DNA from: Sergeia podlipaevii
Taxonomy: Eukaryota > Euglenozoa > Kinetoplastea > Trypanosomatida > Trypanosomatidae
Direction: 5' to 3'
Length of the DNA: 43,745 nt
NCBI GenBank assembly: GCA_030849805.1
Contig: JASANZ010002084.1
Span: 1-43,745 of the forward strand
The notes under the pieces: model-generated
Told to the model about the DNA's origin: nothing
Seen by the model: the letters and a program-made list of their open reading frames with translations, nothing else
Database searches by the model: none
Program-made: the position numbers and the translations under genes
Shown: positions 10,323-19,390 of the stretch, in pieces
Position numbering within the stretch: position 1 is the first letter of the stretch
How the letters are laid out: every line of letters starts with the position of its first letter

Positions 10323-10887
10323 CGCAAATAGCCGCACCTCTATCCTAAAATAATAATAATAATAACTTGTACTCACATATGTACCGTGTAAGAAGGAGAA
10401 AAAAAAAAAAGATACAAAAAGACAAAAAAAAATATTTTAAATACAGATAGAAGCACGTCGTATACAAAAATAAAGAAAAAAACATGTATCACCCTCAGTC
10501 GTACATAATAATAATAGTAACGCGATCACTAACGAAAGAAAAGAGAAGGTATAAAAAATAAAATGCACCAAACAGCGTCTTTGATAGAAGACCAAATGAT
10601 GAAACTGTTGAAAGCAAAACTACAGGGCAGCATGATAGCAAGAGTAATAAAGTAGCACTACATCACATTCATTGATGCCTTGGCGTGCGCACGCCCCACA
10701 GCCACAGCAGTTCGACTTCTTTTTTCGCGCAATGAAAGCATACGAAGAGGAAGGTAGAATATATCCGGCACCCCCCTCCTCAAAAAAAAAAAAAAAAAAC
10801 CACACACGGAGACACATCAGCATTCACGCCACTGTCACCCCAAGCAGCGCTCCAGCCGCGCTGTCCCCCTATGCAAACACTTTGCAT
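10323..10887. other. Intergenic spacer
   Basis: No supported gene. It carries an AAT trinucleotide repeat (about 10347-10363), several A-rich runs (about 10399-10411, 10424-10432 and a run of about 17 A at 10783-10799) and short random open frames. On the coding strand the A runs are poly-T tracts of the type used for trans-splicing and linked polyadenylation. Confidence 0.5.
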
Positions 10888-11616
10888 TCATGTAGATCCC
10901 AAGCGGTGTCCTTTGCCCATAGGTGGCGTTAAAAAATTCACCTCAGTGGAAGCCCCTCCACCGTCTCTGCTAGTGGTGTCTCCCGGATTCAAGATGGTAA
11001 CGTCCAAGGCTTCGTGGCCGTCAACACATGAACACTTCCACCACTGCTCGGGCACCAAATAGTAGCTGACTATCCCACTCAATATGCCAGTAAAATGCGC
11101 CATAAACCCAGCATTCCAAAAGAAAACCTGCACCAGCACAAGCATAAACCACGGCGCGAGTACAGATGGTACCTGGATACACCACAACACAATGTAGCGC
11201 TGCTGCATAGAATAGCAAAGATATGTGAGCAACGCAAAGATCACACCGCTGGTCCCCATACCACACGCGCCTAGGGGGAAAAAATACCATATTGTCATAA
11301 AAATACTACTGAGAATCAGATTGAAGACATAAAGCAATAAAAAACCGACCGTGCCCAGCATGGCCTCAATGGAAAAACCAATGTCCGCGAGCGCCAAACA
11401 GTTGAACAAGAGATGCAGCACGTTCAAATGTGTAAAAGGGCTGGCAATGAGCCCATACATCCAGTCTAGGCTACGCACGATACCGCAGTACCTCGCTGCT
11501 GATAAGCGTTCTGATGATGACCATGCGTAAAATGTAAAGGCCAAAATCACCCCAATCACCCCCAACGTGCCAACACCAACACACGTGGGCGGCCGCAGAA
11601 ACTCGACAGATGACAT
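10888..11616 (-). CDS. Rhomboid-family intramembrane serine protease
   Basis: This 242-residue polytopic membrane protein has the rhomboid signatures. H63 and H68 with N72 form the HxxxxHxxxN pattern of the second membrane helix. The catalytic serine is S123 in GTSG, and its His partner is H174 in AHFTG, so it is predicted to be active. Six or so hydrophobic helices span about 12-190, followed by a soluble tail of about 50 residues containing Cys and Gly. Rhomboids cleave membrane proteins within or near the bilayer. Which compartment and substrate apply here cannot be told; there is no obvious mitochondrial presequence, so this is not clearly the PARL/Pcp1 type. The start at 11616 gives a short cytosolic N-terminus before the first helix. 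Confidence 0.9.
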   Translation of the reverse strand: MSSVEFLRPPTCVGVGTLGVIGVILAFTFYAWSSSERLSAARYCGIVRSLDWMYGLIASPFTHLNVLHLLFNCLALADIGFSIEAMLGTVGFLLLYVFNLILSSIFMTIWYFFPLGACGMGTSGVIFALLTYLCYSMQQRYIVLWCIQVPSVLAPWFMLVLVQVFFWNAGFMAHFTGILSGIVSYYLVPEQWWKCSCVDGHEALDVTILNPGDTTSRDGGGASTEVNFLTPPMGKGHRLGST

Positions 11617-12063
11617 GCTTGCTGCTATATATTAGTTCGTATGAAGAGTAAACCAAGGTTAGCGTAAGCGCGAAGAGAGAGAGAGAGAGAGCACAGAGAT
11701 GTGCTGCACACAATTACACAAGCAAAATAAAAGTAATCAAAAGTAAAGGGGGAAAAAGGCAATAAAACAAAGGCAAAAAAAAAAGCAGAAGGGACGGCAG
11801 CGGCGAAATGTACTGACACTTTCAGCATCATATATTGATCAGATTTCAGAAAGAAAGTATGTTGATTATTTTTTTGTTTGCAATGCTGAACGTCAAATTT
11901 TACAGCGTGGAAACCTCCCCGTTCTCATGAGCTGTATAAATATATGCACGCCTTTCTAGAGCGGACTCATTGAGTGAAAGTGAAAAAATATGTATATATA
12001 TAGTCTAAAAAGAAATCTAGGTGAACAATAAATAAAAACAGACCAATTTTCGCGTGTAAGCCT
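11617..12063. other. Intergenic spacer with GA repeat
   Basis: No gene seen. Just right of the rhomboid start, about 11674-11691 is a GA-type repeat, which reads as a TC-rich pyrimidine tract on the minus strand and could serve trans-splicing of the rhomboid mRNA. The rest is AT-rich 3' untranslated sequence of the gene starting at 12618. Confidence 0.5.
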
Positions 12064-12618
12064 CTAAATGTATTGGGCTGCCGCCACGCGGGAAACGTCA
12101 GACGCCTTGACAGTCGCCCGAGGGGCAGCAGTACCAAAGCGTACCTGCAATACCTTGCTCATCTTCCATGTGTAAGATAGCCACAGAGTGCAGAAGCCTA
12201 TCGCAAAGCAGAACACTGACAAGAAGAGAGAGATGCCCTGAAAAATCTCCTCAAAGCCAAACTTCTGCGTGCTCCAGATCTCAAGCCACGCAATGGGAAA
12301 GTCGTGAGTGATAAAGGAAACAACAATACCAAGACACGCGGTATCACGTCGTGCCTTCGGAGACATCTCTCCTCCATGCGCGTACGGCCAGTAAATAAGT
12401 GGAGAAGACACAATAAAAAAGCTAAAGAGACCAAGGCCAACGAAGACAATATACGCGTTCACTGCAACGCTTCCCCAGCTTTGCCTATCGGTAGATATAT
12501 AAAGAATCCAGACGAGAAGGTTGATAATCTGCGTGAAGCCGTATAGCAGCAGCACCATTAGCAACACGCGAGGTCTAGAGCTCCTGAATCTCGCGCGCTG
12601 GCGAACAAAGTGCGGCAT
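12064..12618 (-). CDS. Four-helix membrane protein, function unknown
   Basis: This is a 184-residue protein I do not recognise. It has a strongly basic N-terminus (RQRARFRSSRPR) and four hydrophobic helices at about 17-41, 51-76, 93-113 and 126-152. A short polar tail ends in a few hydrophobic residues. The second loop contains WPYAHGGEMSPKARRD. The basic cytosolic N-terminus followed by four helices resembles tetraspan proteins, but no diagnostic Cys pattern is present. The frame is fully open and its hydrophobic pattern is regular, so it is likely a genuine gene, probably restricted to trypanosomatids. Confidence 0.75.
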   Translation of the reverse strand: MPHFVRQRARFRSSRPRVLLMVLLLYGFTQIINLLVWILYISTDRQSWGSVAVNAYIVFVGLGLFSFFIVSSPLIYWPYAHGGEMSPKARRDTACLGIVVSFITHDFPIAWLEIWSTQKFGFEEIFQGISLFLSVFCFAIGFCTLWLSYTWKMSKVLQVRFGTAAPRATVKASDVSRVAAAQYI

Positions 12619-13493
12619 TACCTCTCTATAAGCTTCACTCCTTCTTTCTTTCCTCGTGAAGTGATAGAAGTACCCTAGTGCTTCTCTACTACGGCAATAT
12701 TAGTACCAGAAACAAAAAAAAAGTACATAGACAAGAGGACAGGAGGAAAAAAAAAGAGAAAATAACATTTGAGCTTTAATGGAGGAAAAAAAAAACGGTT
12801 TGCTCAAGTACCCACATAAAGTCGACAACAACACCAAAAGATAATAATAGCTTTACTTCATTTCAAAAAGCTGAATTTTTTATGAGTCTCGAATTGTTTT
12901 CAAAACTCCCCTTGTATATAATAGTGGGAGAAACCACAAAATCGCAGCCCAGCTCTCTGTTCCTTCCCGCCATCTCTATATGAATGCCCTCACAATACAG
13001 ACTTATCTTCTCTGCGCACAAATAAAACAGACAATAGTTATAATAAGATAAATAAATAGATAGATAAACATGCAACTATAAGCAGAGCAGTTGCGTGTGG
13101 GCACGTGTATAATCCACTAAGCGACTGGTCAGTATGTGAGGGGGCCACTGAGGGATATAAATAAATAAAATCAAAAAAGAACCCCGGTCACCCACAACAT
13201 CGCCTGTACTCTACATTCATAAACGATCGATCTTCTTTTCTTTACTTCTCCTTCAGACGCAAGTTAACAAAATGGCGGAGCGACTGAGAAAGCAACGACA
13301 AATGCAAAAACAAAAAAAATGCAATAGCAACATCTATATAAGCGACATGCATTTTTGGACATTTACGGCTGGCAAACGTAAATGAAAACAGATAATGAAA
13401 CAACACGAAGAGACTCCTTGCCTGGAAAGGAAAAGTTAGATAACTAGAGATAGCGAAAAAGATAGAGATAGAAGGACGCGCTGAGAGTGTAGC
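12619..13493. other. Intergenic region / 3' untranslated region of the SLC49-like transporter
   Basis: About 0.9 kb without a supported gene. It is AT-rich with A runs near 12714-12721, 12750-12756 and 12787-12794, and a short TAGA/TAAA repetitive patch near 13046-13068. One short minus-strand open frame (12863-13075) has no recognisable feature and looks random. Because the transporter is read leftwards, most of this is its 3' untranslated region. Confidence 0.5.
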
Positions 13494-14906
13494 TCAGGTA
13501 GTCGCTGTATTTTCGAGAAGATACGTGTGATACATGCGGTTGTAACGCTGTTTGACGGCAGCACATAGAGCCACCGCGACGGTCATACCAAAAGAGTAGG
13601 CCACACTCATGGACTGTCCCTGGAACAACTTTGACACAAACTGATAAAAAAGAAGGGCACCAAGGTTCTCACAGATGGAGATACAAACGCCGCTCACGCC
13701 CTCTTCAACAGGGTACGATATCTCAGCTACCAGCTCGAAAAAAAGAGGGGCAGCCGCGCCATTCCACAAACCGCACAATGCGGTTGAAAAGACAATGAAT
13801 CCCTTTCCAAGATCCCACAGACAGTAGCCTTTATCATTGGGTGTGGAGGCGATGAACACAAGGTTGCTGAGAGTTGCCATCGTGAGACAGAAGAAAATGA
13901 CGTATTTCATCTGGCGTGGGAAGTACAGGTCCACCAAATAGGAAGAAACGAGGCCTCCGATAACGTAGGCAAACATGCCAAAGAAGCTCATCAATCCAAT
14001 GAAACTCTCATCGTAAAACTTATGGTACGTGGCAGCAAAGAGTGAGATCCACGCAGAGAAACCACCACACAGCCATCCGTAGATCAGTAGTAGGCACACG
14101 ACAGATGGCATTTTCAGCAACGCCAGCACCTGCGACCGCAAGCCCGCATGTTCCTTCGGGTGGGCCGCAATATCGACGTGCTCATCGGCAGCTGCCGGGG
14201 AAGCGGAGGCGGTCTCGTTGGCTTGCTCCGGAGCGTCCGCTGCCACCACAACAGGGGTAGTAGAGCGAAGCTCCTCAGTGGCCGCGCCAGCTTCAAGTGG
14301 CTCTTGAGGAAATGCAAGCCAAGCGAGAGAGACGGCTATGGTGCCCATGAACAGTTCATATAGAGCCACGCCTGTGAATGAAAATGTACTCGTCATGGAA
14401 GGGACGAAGAGGTAGCACAGGGCGTTACCAACGCTATTAAAAAGAACAGCAGCGGCGGTAGCTCGCGTACGCTCTTCCGGGGCAAACCACGTCGCCGACA
14501 ATGCCGACACACACCCAGTGGCAACTGGAGAGCCGACACCGCTGCATATCTGGCCCAAGTGCAGAAAGACAAGCCCCGCAGTGCTCTTTCGAGATGCCGC
14601 CCCGATCACCTTTAACAGCGCGCCAATGATCTCGGCAGCAGTGCCAATGCGTACCGCTAAACGGAGACCATCAAAGCGGGTGACAATTCGCATCACTGGT
14701 ATACACATGCATAGAAACACAAGCGGCTGCCACGACGAGAGCAACTCCAGCTGCGTACGGCTCATCCCCTTCATATTGTTCTCCAGCCACCCAGCTACTG
14801 GATCAAACATAAGCCACGCAAAGCCATTGTTGAGTGTGAACAAAATAAAAATTACCAACACTCGGTACTTGAGTGGAATCATAACGCTGCGTGGACAAAA
14901 CCCCAT
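13494..14906 (-). CDS. Major facilitator transporter, SLC49/FLVCR-like
   Basis: The product is 470 residues with about twelve hydrophobic segments in two blocks. They are separated by a polar central loop (about 205-245) rich in Ala, Glu and Thr. The first helix region (YRVLVIFILFTLNNGFAWLMFDP) and the following region resemble the FLVCR/SLC49 branch, whose members move haem, choline or related substrates; Leishmania has a described FLVCR-like haem transporter. Trypanosomatids cannot make haem fully, so haem uptake is attractive but is inference. The open frame continues upstream to 15131, but a pyrimidine tract followed by AG at 14975-14976 lies between. This leaves a leader of about 70 bases and makes the Met at 14906 the likely start. 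A different MFS subfamily is the main alternative. Confidence 0.8.
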   Translation of the reverse strand: MGFCPRSVMIPLKYRVLVIFILFTLNNGFAWLMFDPVAGWLENNMKGMSRTQLELLSSWQPLVFLCMCIPVMRIVTRFDGLRLAVRIGTAAEIIGALLKVIGAASRKSTAGLVFLHLGQICSGVGSPVATGCVSALSATWFAPEERTRATAAAVLFNSVGNALCYLFVPSMTSTFSFTGVALYELFMGTIAVSLAWLAFPQEPLEAGAATEELRSTTPVVVAADAPEQANETASASPAAADEHVDIAAHPKEHAGLRSQVLALLKMPSVVCLLLIYGWLCGGFSAWISLFAATYHKFYDESFIGLMSFFGMFAYVIGGLVSSYLVDLYFPRQMKYVIFFCLTMATLSNLVFIASTPNDKGYCLWDLGKGFIVFSTALCGLWNGAAAPLFFELVAEISYPVEEGVSGVCISICENLGALLFYQFVSKLFQGQSMSVAYSFGMTVAVALCAAVKQRYNRMYHTYLLENTATT

Positions 14907-15438
14907 TTGTGAAGCCGCAATCCGTATCGTACTATACCGTCTTTCTGAATATTCACTATACTTGAAGAATATAGCTAAGAATAGAAAAGAGGGGAAAACG
15001 ATGCTTCTACGTACACTAGCAGTAAAAAAAGAAAAAGACAGGATAGTGTAATAGAGCAGTGTAGTGGATGAGTTGGACGAGAAAAGGCAAAAAAAAAAAA
15101 AGGTACAAACACCGCAAGTCACATGGTACAAAGCACCGGCAGTTATGCATTGCAGAAAGCAAACAATATGTAGAATATACGATTCGCAAAAAGCGCGTCA
15201 AAGACTGTTTTTTTTTTTTTTTGTAGTGTTGTTGTTGTTGTTGTCATTTTCTTTCACTCCTTAACATTATAAACACAATCGCCATTGAGAACCAAACTTT
15301 CGTTCATTCAAAGTCCATTTCCTTTTTGAAAATATTATATTTTCAATTTCTTTTCTCTTGCGTATGTGTGCATGTGAAATACTTTTGAAGTGCCCTCTTT
15401 GTAAGTGAATTATGCACCGTCTTGCAACTCACTGAACA
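14907..15438. other. Intergenic spacer
   Basis: Apart from the predicted acceptor, no gene is seen. It includes an A run of about 12 at 15091-15102, a T run of about 14 at 15209-15222 followed by a GTT repeat (15230-15243), and AT-rich sequence that is probably the 3' untranslated region of the tail-anchored protein gene. Confidence 0.5.
14975..15001 (-). promoter_or_regulatory. Predicted spliced-leader acceptor of the SLC49-like gene
   Basis: On the minus strand a C/T-rich tract (mirror of the purine run 14979-15001) is followed directly by AG at 14976-14975, about 70 bases before the chosen ATG. This is the usual arrangement for trans-splicing in kinetoplastids and argues against the longer open frame that starts at 15131. 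Confidence 0.6.
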
Positions 15439-16536
15439 TTAGAGAGTGAGAACACGTCTCCCCGACTGGGAGGAATGTGCAGACCTAGTAGCTGATTTGA
15501 TTGTGCGTAGAAGAGCTGGCAAGAGCAATCTCACGCACAGCGCTACCACAAAAACAGCCGCTACCCGCACTGCCTGCACACGCCACCTCGCAGTCGCACC
15601 AGTACCAAAGAGCGCCTTGACAATTGGAGCCCGAAGCCAAGAAAAGCCTCCAGTATTCGCTTCTGTAGACGTTGCCGCTATGCTACTAGTGGTGAAAGCA
15701 GCAGGAGCAGTAGCAGAGGGAGAAGAGGCAGAGGCAGGGGAGCTTGCGCTTGCAGCAGGTTGGGGCGAGGTTGAGTATGCGGTCTGCGAACGCACCGTCA
15801 CAGCAGCCACAACACTTGCCTCCTCGGCCTGTTTGCACGCACACACACGAGCGTACTCCTGAAGGTCCTGTGCGTCTTGCGTGTGAAAGACCGCTGCCAC
15901 TGCTGGATCCGCGAGAGCTCGGCTCAATTCTCCTTTCCCACCCATCTCGTCGCTTATATTGTTGCACTCAGCGGCAAGCCGTAGGATCTTAAGCAAAGCC
16001 TCACGTAGCTCCGCGCTGTCACTACACACACTCTTGTGCACTACACGCACCGACGACTCAGGAAAGTCAACAGCTGCAGCAAGTGTGCCGGCATACGCAC
16101 AAAGATACGCAGATGCAGCGGCCGGATCCAGGCGACGCAAGCAGTACCCACCTGCCAACGCCAAGGCGGGAGACAGCTGGCCAGAAAGCTTGGATGCTAC
16201 CACTGCCAGAAAGCGGACGACGCGTTCGGCGGGTGCGCCATTTAATGCGTACAGCGCGGCCATCGTTTCCAGCCCTTTGCAACTGCCGTTCACAGTGCGT
16301 TTAGGGCTGAACAGACGTAGACACGCGATAGAGTCGGCGCTACACTTCTCTACGCTATCCTTCAAAGAAGCTTGCGCGTCGAATGCGCTTGCGACGGTCG
16401 TCTCCTTCTGTGCAATTGAGATCAGAGCGCTGGCTTTGGCTAAGTTATCTTCCAAGCTGCAGTGCTTGACATACGCCGTCGCCAAGCGATCCCCATACCC
16501 TGCTGTACTTTTCGTGTTGCTGCTTTCCACTTGCAT
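15439..16536 (-). CDS. Predicted tail-anchored membrane protein, function unknown
   Basis: The start at 16536 gives 365 residues. The longer frame up to 16770 is rejected because its extra 78 residues are Phe/Ser/Leu-rich and are encoded by a pyrimidine tract (mirror of the A run at 16590-16602). Residues about 10-235 are Ala-rich and helical in pattern with regularly spaced Cys, suggesting an alpha-solenoid or TPR-like fold. A Ser/Ala/Pro/Thr-rich linker follows (about 245-295). A single hydrophobic segment (about 325-347) is followed by a short basic tail ending RRVLTL. This topology fits a C-tail-anchored protein of the ER, peroxisome or mitochondrial outer membrane. I do not recognise the family; a peroxin such as PEX15/PEX26 or a GET-pathway factor would fit the architecture but is unsupported by motifs. 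Confidence 0.72.
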   Translation of the reverse strand: MQVESSNTKSTAGYGDRLATAYVKHCSLEDNLAKASALISIAQKETTVASAFDAQASLKDSVEKCSADSIACLRLFSPKRTVNGSCKGLETMAALYALNGAPAERVVRFLAVVASKLSGQLSPALALAGGYCLRRLDPAAASAYLCAYAGTLAAAVDFPESSVRVVHKSVCSDSAELREALLKILRLAAECNNISDEMGGKGELSRALADPAVAAVFHTQDAQDLQEYARVCACKQAEEASVVAAVTVRSQTAYSTSPQPAASASSPASASSPSATAPAAFTTSSIAATSTEANTGGFSWLRAPIVKALFGTGATARWRVQAVRVAAVFVVALCVRLLLPALLRTIKSATRSAHSSQSGRRVLTL

Positions 16537-16913
16537 TAGAAAAAGAAGTTGTGAATGGTTGTGTAGAGAAGTAGATCCGTGTCTTCTCAAAAAAAAAAAA
16601 AAGCGTCTACAAGAATAATGAATTGATGTACTCGAGAGACATAAATACAAAGAACAGGTGATTTTAAAAGAAGAACTAATAAACAGAAGTCGTAGAGCAT
16701 ACATTATTAAAGAGCAATACAACGTCGTTGGATAACAAAAGTTAAATTCTACTCTCAGAATTCCTGGCAACCAGAATTCGATTTTTCTTCATATTCGCTT
16801 CTCTTCAAGAATGCATCGTCTCATGCCCAATGGGCACCCACAACAAAAAGTAATGTAGGACTTCTCGCAACAACGGAAAAAAAAAGCTGAACTGGTCGGC
16901 TCCGCACTACACA

Positions 16914-16952
16914 CATAATAATAATAATATAATAATAATGACAATAATAATA
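16914..16952. repeat. Imperfect (TAA)n repeat
   Basis: Tandem TAA/AAT units interrupted by single changes lie in the spacer between the WD40 and tail-anchored genes. The repeat is short, not a satellite. Confidence 0.85.
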
Positions 16953-17134
16953 GAAAAGCCTACAGGGCTAAAAGGTTTTGCAACCGTCGATATATTGACG
17001 CACAAAAATAATATGTATACATTTAATAAAAATGATTGCAACAGGTAGATCTGAGAAGGGAACATAAGCAGAAGACCCAAAACGCCACAGTTGCATATTA
17101 TTTTCCCGCATTTGCTACCGAGAGCACTCTACTA

Positions 17135-17164
17135 CACAAACAAGCAAACAAACAAACAAACAAA
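17135..17164. repeat. (ACAA)n tetranucleotide repeat
   Basis: About six to seven ACAA-type units, one with a G interruption, in the probable 3' untranslated region of the WD40 gene. Confidence 0.85.
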
Positions 17165-17674
17165 GGTTCGTCCAGCACTACTGACAAACAGCAGGCTCGC
17201 ATTTGTCACTACTTGCACATATCCGAGCAGGAGCAATAAAAAAAAAAAAAACAATAACAATAACATGCACATACCGCACTTGCATCTTTCGACCCCATTC
17301 ACCAAAGCAAATATCGCCAACTTCTGTTCTTCACACGCGCGCATGCGCACGTAAGGACATGGGGGCAAAACAAAAAGAGAGGAGGGCAACTGCGTTTATA
17401 CAAACATAGATACAAAGAGGAAGAAAGAGAAAACAACCTCAGTATAACATGATGAACATTCTCCAACACCAGCACCAAGTATAAATGAAATTTTCTTACA
17501 ATCATGTTGGAATATGGCCTCGTCACTACAAAGTCATGGCATTAGCAACATAACAGCAAGAAGGCAAAACGAAAAGTACAAGAAACAAGCCACTTCAGAG
17601 AGAGATATACTGTGCGGGCTGTGTGAAAATGCTTCCCCTTCTCCCTCTCTCCTCCCTCACATTTGCAATACTTC

Positions 17675-19009
17675 TTACCCTCGCCCTGTCATGACTCCTA
17701 TATAGCGAAACCGCTGGGTTGGCGTCACAAAACCGCCTTTCTTCACAGGACGAAACACTGTGAGAGGCCCATTTGAATGAGCGGTAATCAGATCACCCTC
17801 GTCCTCGCAGTCAAAGCTAGTGATACGCCCTTCTGGTATTATGAACCTGCGATTGCTTGGCAAAGACACCACCTCCACAGCGTTGTCAGTTTCTAGCGAC
17901 CACACTCCTATAGAGTTATCGTCGCTCGCGCTGAAAAACATACCAGCACCATAAACCCTCTCGGGTGTAGTGCGCAAACAGGAAACTGTGCCCGTATGCC
18001 CTTCATACACGTGGACGCGCTTCCCAGTGCGAAGGTCCCACTCTGAAATATAGGAGCCGCATCCATTTACCCCGTTGTGCCCAGTGAGAAGCGAATGAGG
18101 GCGTGTGTCAATCGTCTCGCAGCACACAGGAAAGTAGTCCATGCCCTCTATCGTCGACGATAGTGTCATGCCACTACCATCGGTGCGTAGGTCCCACACA
18201 CGCACCGCAAGGTCCTCTCCTCCCTGCACAACGCAACTTAGCGCAGGCATAAAACGCACGAAATGGACGACATTCAACTTAACATCTCCACAAAAGAGCT
18301 CCGCCTCAGTCGCAACGTCCCACACGCGAACTGTGTTGTCCTTACTACCTGAGACAATTAGATTCCCCCCAGGGTGAAGATCGACACTAGACACATTAAG
18401 TGTGTGGCCTGTGAACTCACCTGCAGGATCGTCCTTATCCATTTTCCACGCCTTCACTATTTTGTCGCGACTGCACGTTGCGAAAAGGCCACTGGGGAGT
18501 GGCCGCGTGATGGCATTAATATCTTTCTTATGGGCAAACACCCAGCGTCGCAGAACGTGGCCCGTCTCATAGTTGGCAAGGGCGATACTACAGTCCTCCC
18601 CTCCTGCTAAAATGTGTCTTGCCCATCCCGCCCGCTGGCACGAGGCCACTGAAAGTGCCGCTGTGTTCTTGGCAAAAATCGGCGTGAACTGCCGAAAGCC
18701 CTCATGTAGCAACCCACGGGACACAGCCGACACGGTTGGCTTCATCGTATGCTGGAGTGCTTCAATAGTTCGTACGACATCGAACTGATGGGGGCTCTGT
18801 GGAAGGTCATTCTGTTGAACCTTTTCGATTGTGGAGGTATTGACAGTGTGAATGGCCTTATTCTCCTCAGCGTCTTCGCGATACTGCTTGCCCGTGACAT
18901 CACTCTTCTGTGCATCATCCGCGGCAGCATTATTTGTTTTTCCTCCACGCTTCGCTTTGCCCTTCCCATCTGCTACGCCATGCGAACTCGAAATACAGGA
19001 CTGACCCAT
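17675..19009 (-). CDS. WD40 repeat protein with N-myristoylation-type start
   Basis: This is a 444-residue protein. It begins MGQSCISSS: Gly2 with Ser6/Ser7 fits an N-myristoylation signal, and Cys5 is a candidate palmitoylation site, so membrane or flagellar-membrane attachment is plausible. A charged, Lys/Asn-rich linker (about 12-70) leads into a seven-blade-type beta-propeller over roughly 120-435. Clear WD units include GSKDNTVRVWD, GGEDLAVRVWDLRT, YISEWDLRTGKRV and SASDDNSIGVWSLET. WD40 propellers act as protein-binding platforms; the partner cannot be predicted. It differs from RACK1, which lacks the lipidated N-terminal extension and is shorter. Confidence 0.88.
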   Translation of the reverse strand: MGQSCISSSHGVADGKGKAKRGGKTNNAAADDAQKSDVTGKQYREDAEENKAIHTVNTSTIEKVQQNDLPQSPHQFDVVRTIEALQHTMKPTVSAVSRGLLHEGFRQFTPIFAKNTAALSVASCQRAGWARHILAGGEDCSIALANYETGHVLRRWVFAHKKDINAITRPLPSGLFATCSRDKIVKAWKMDKDDPAGEFTGHTLNVSSVDLHPGGNLIVSGSKDNTVRVWDVATEAELFCGDVKLNVVHFVRFMPALSCVVQGGEDLAVRVWDLRTDGSGMTLSSTIEGMDYFPVCCETIDTRPHSLLTGHNGVNGCGSYISEWDLRTGKRVHVYEGHTGTVSCLRTTPERVYGAGMFFSASDDNSIGVWSLETDNAVEVVSLPSNRRFIIPEGRITSFDCEDEGDLITAHSNGPLTVFRPVKKGGFVTPTQRFRYIGVMTGRG

Positions 19010-19390
19010 GGGGTTCCAAATATATATATAAGACTATATTGTAAACGATAGTAAACAACAAAGAAAATGAGAAATGTGTGTATAGAGCCGAGGTGCACGT
19101 ACGGGTGATGCAGCAGCAAAAAGCTTCTCAATACCAGCGACAAGTAATTACAAAAAAAAATAAATGAAAATGAACATTGTGGCAGATTGTAGTGATTTCC
19201 CTTGCGGACATTGTCTTCAGAATACGCTTACCATTAAGCCGTTGCAAGACAGTATTTCATGCCGACGCTGATACAACTAGAACACCTACGCACCCATGCA
19301 TGCATTGTCTTACTCAATATGCAACTGGTGTGCAACAAGGAAAAAAAAAAAGGTCAGTAACAACGACTGTACATACACACGCATGTTTTG
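19010..19390. other. Intergenic spacer
   Basis: No gene seen. It holds a TA-rich patch at 19019-19031, A runs at 19150-19159 and 19340-19351, and probable 3' untranslated sequence of the Asp-box protein gene. Short plus-strand open frames here look random. Confidence 0.5.

Larger units (their letters stand above)
16537..17674. other. Intergenic region with several simple repeats
   Basis: About 1.1 kb with no supported gene. It contains the pyrimidine tract and leader of the tail-anchored gene, TAA repeats near 16914-16952, an ACAA repeat near 17135-17164, and an A run of about 13 at 17239-17251 next to further AAC-type repeats. It also has a GC-rich island with alternating CG/CA around 17333-17350. 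Short open frames on both strands are products of these repeats. Most of it is probably the 3' untranslated region of the WD40 gene. Confidence 0.5.

Noticed and set aside
13046..13068. TAAA/TAGA repeats as a possible origin or centromere-like element
   Set aside because: Too short and of a kind found in many spacers of this window.
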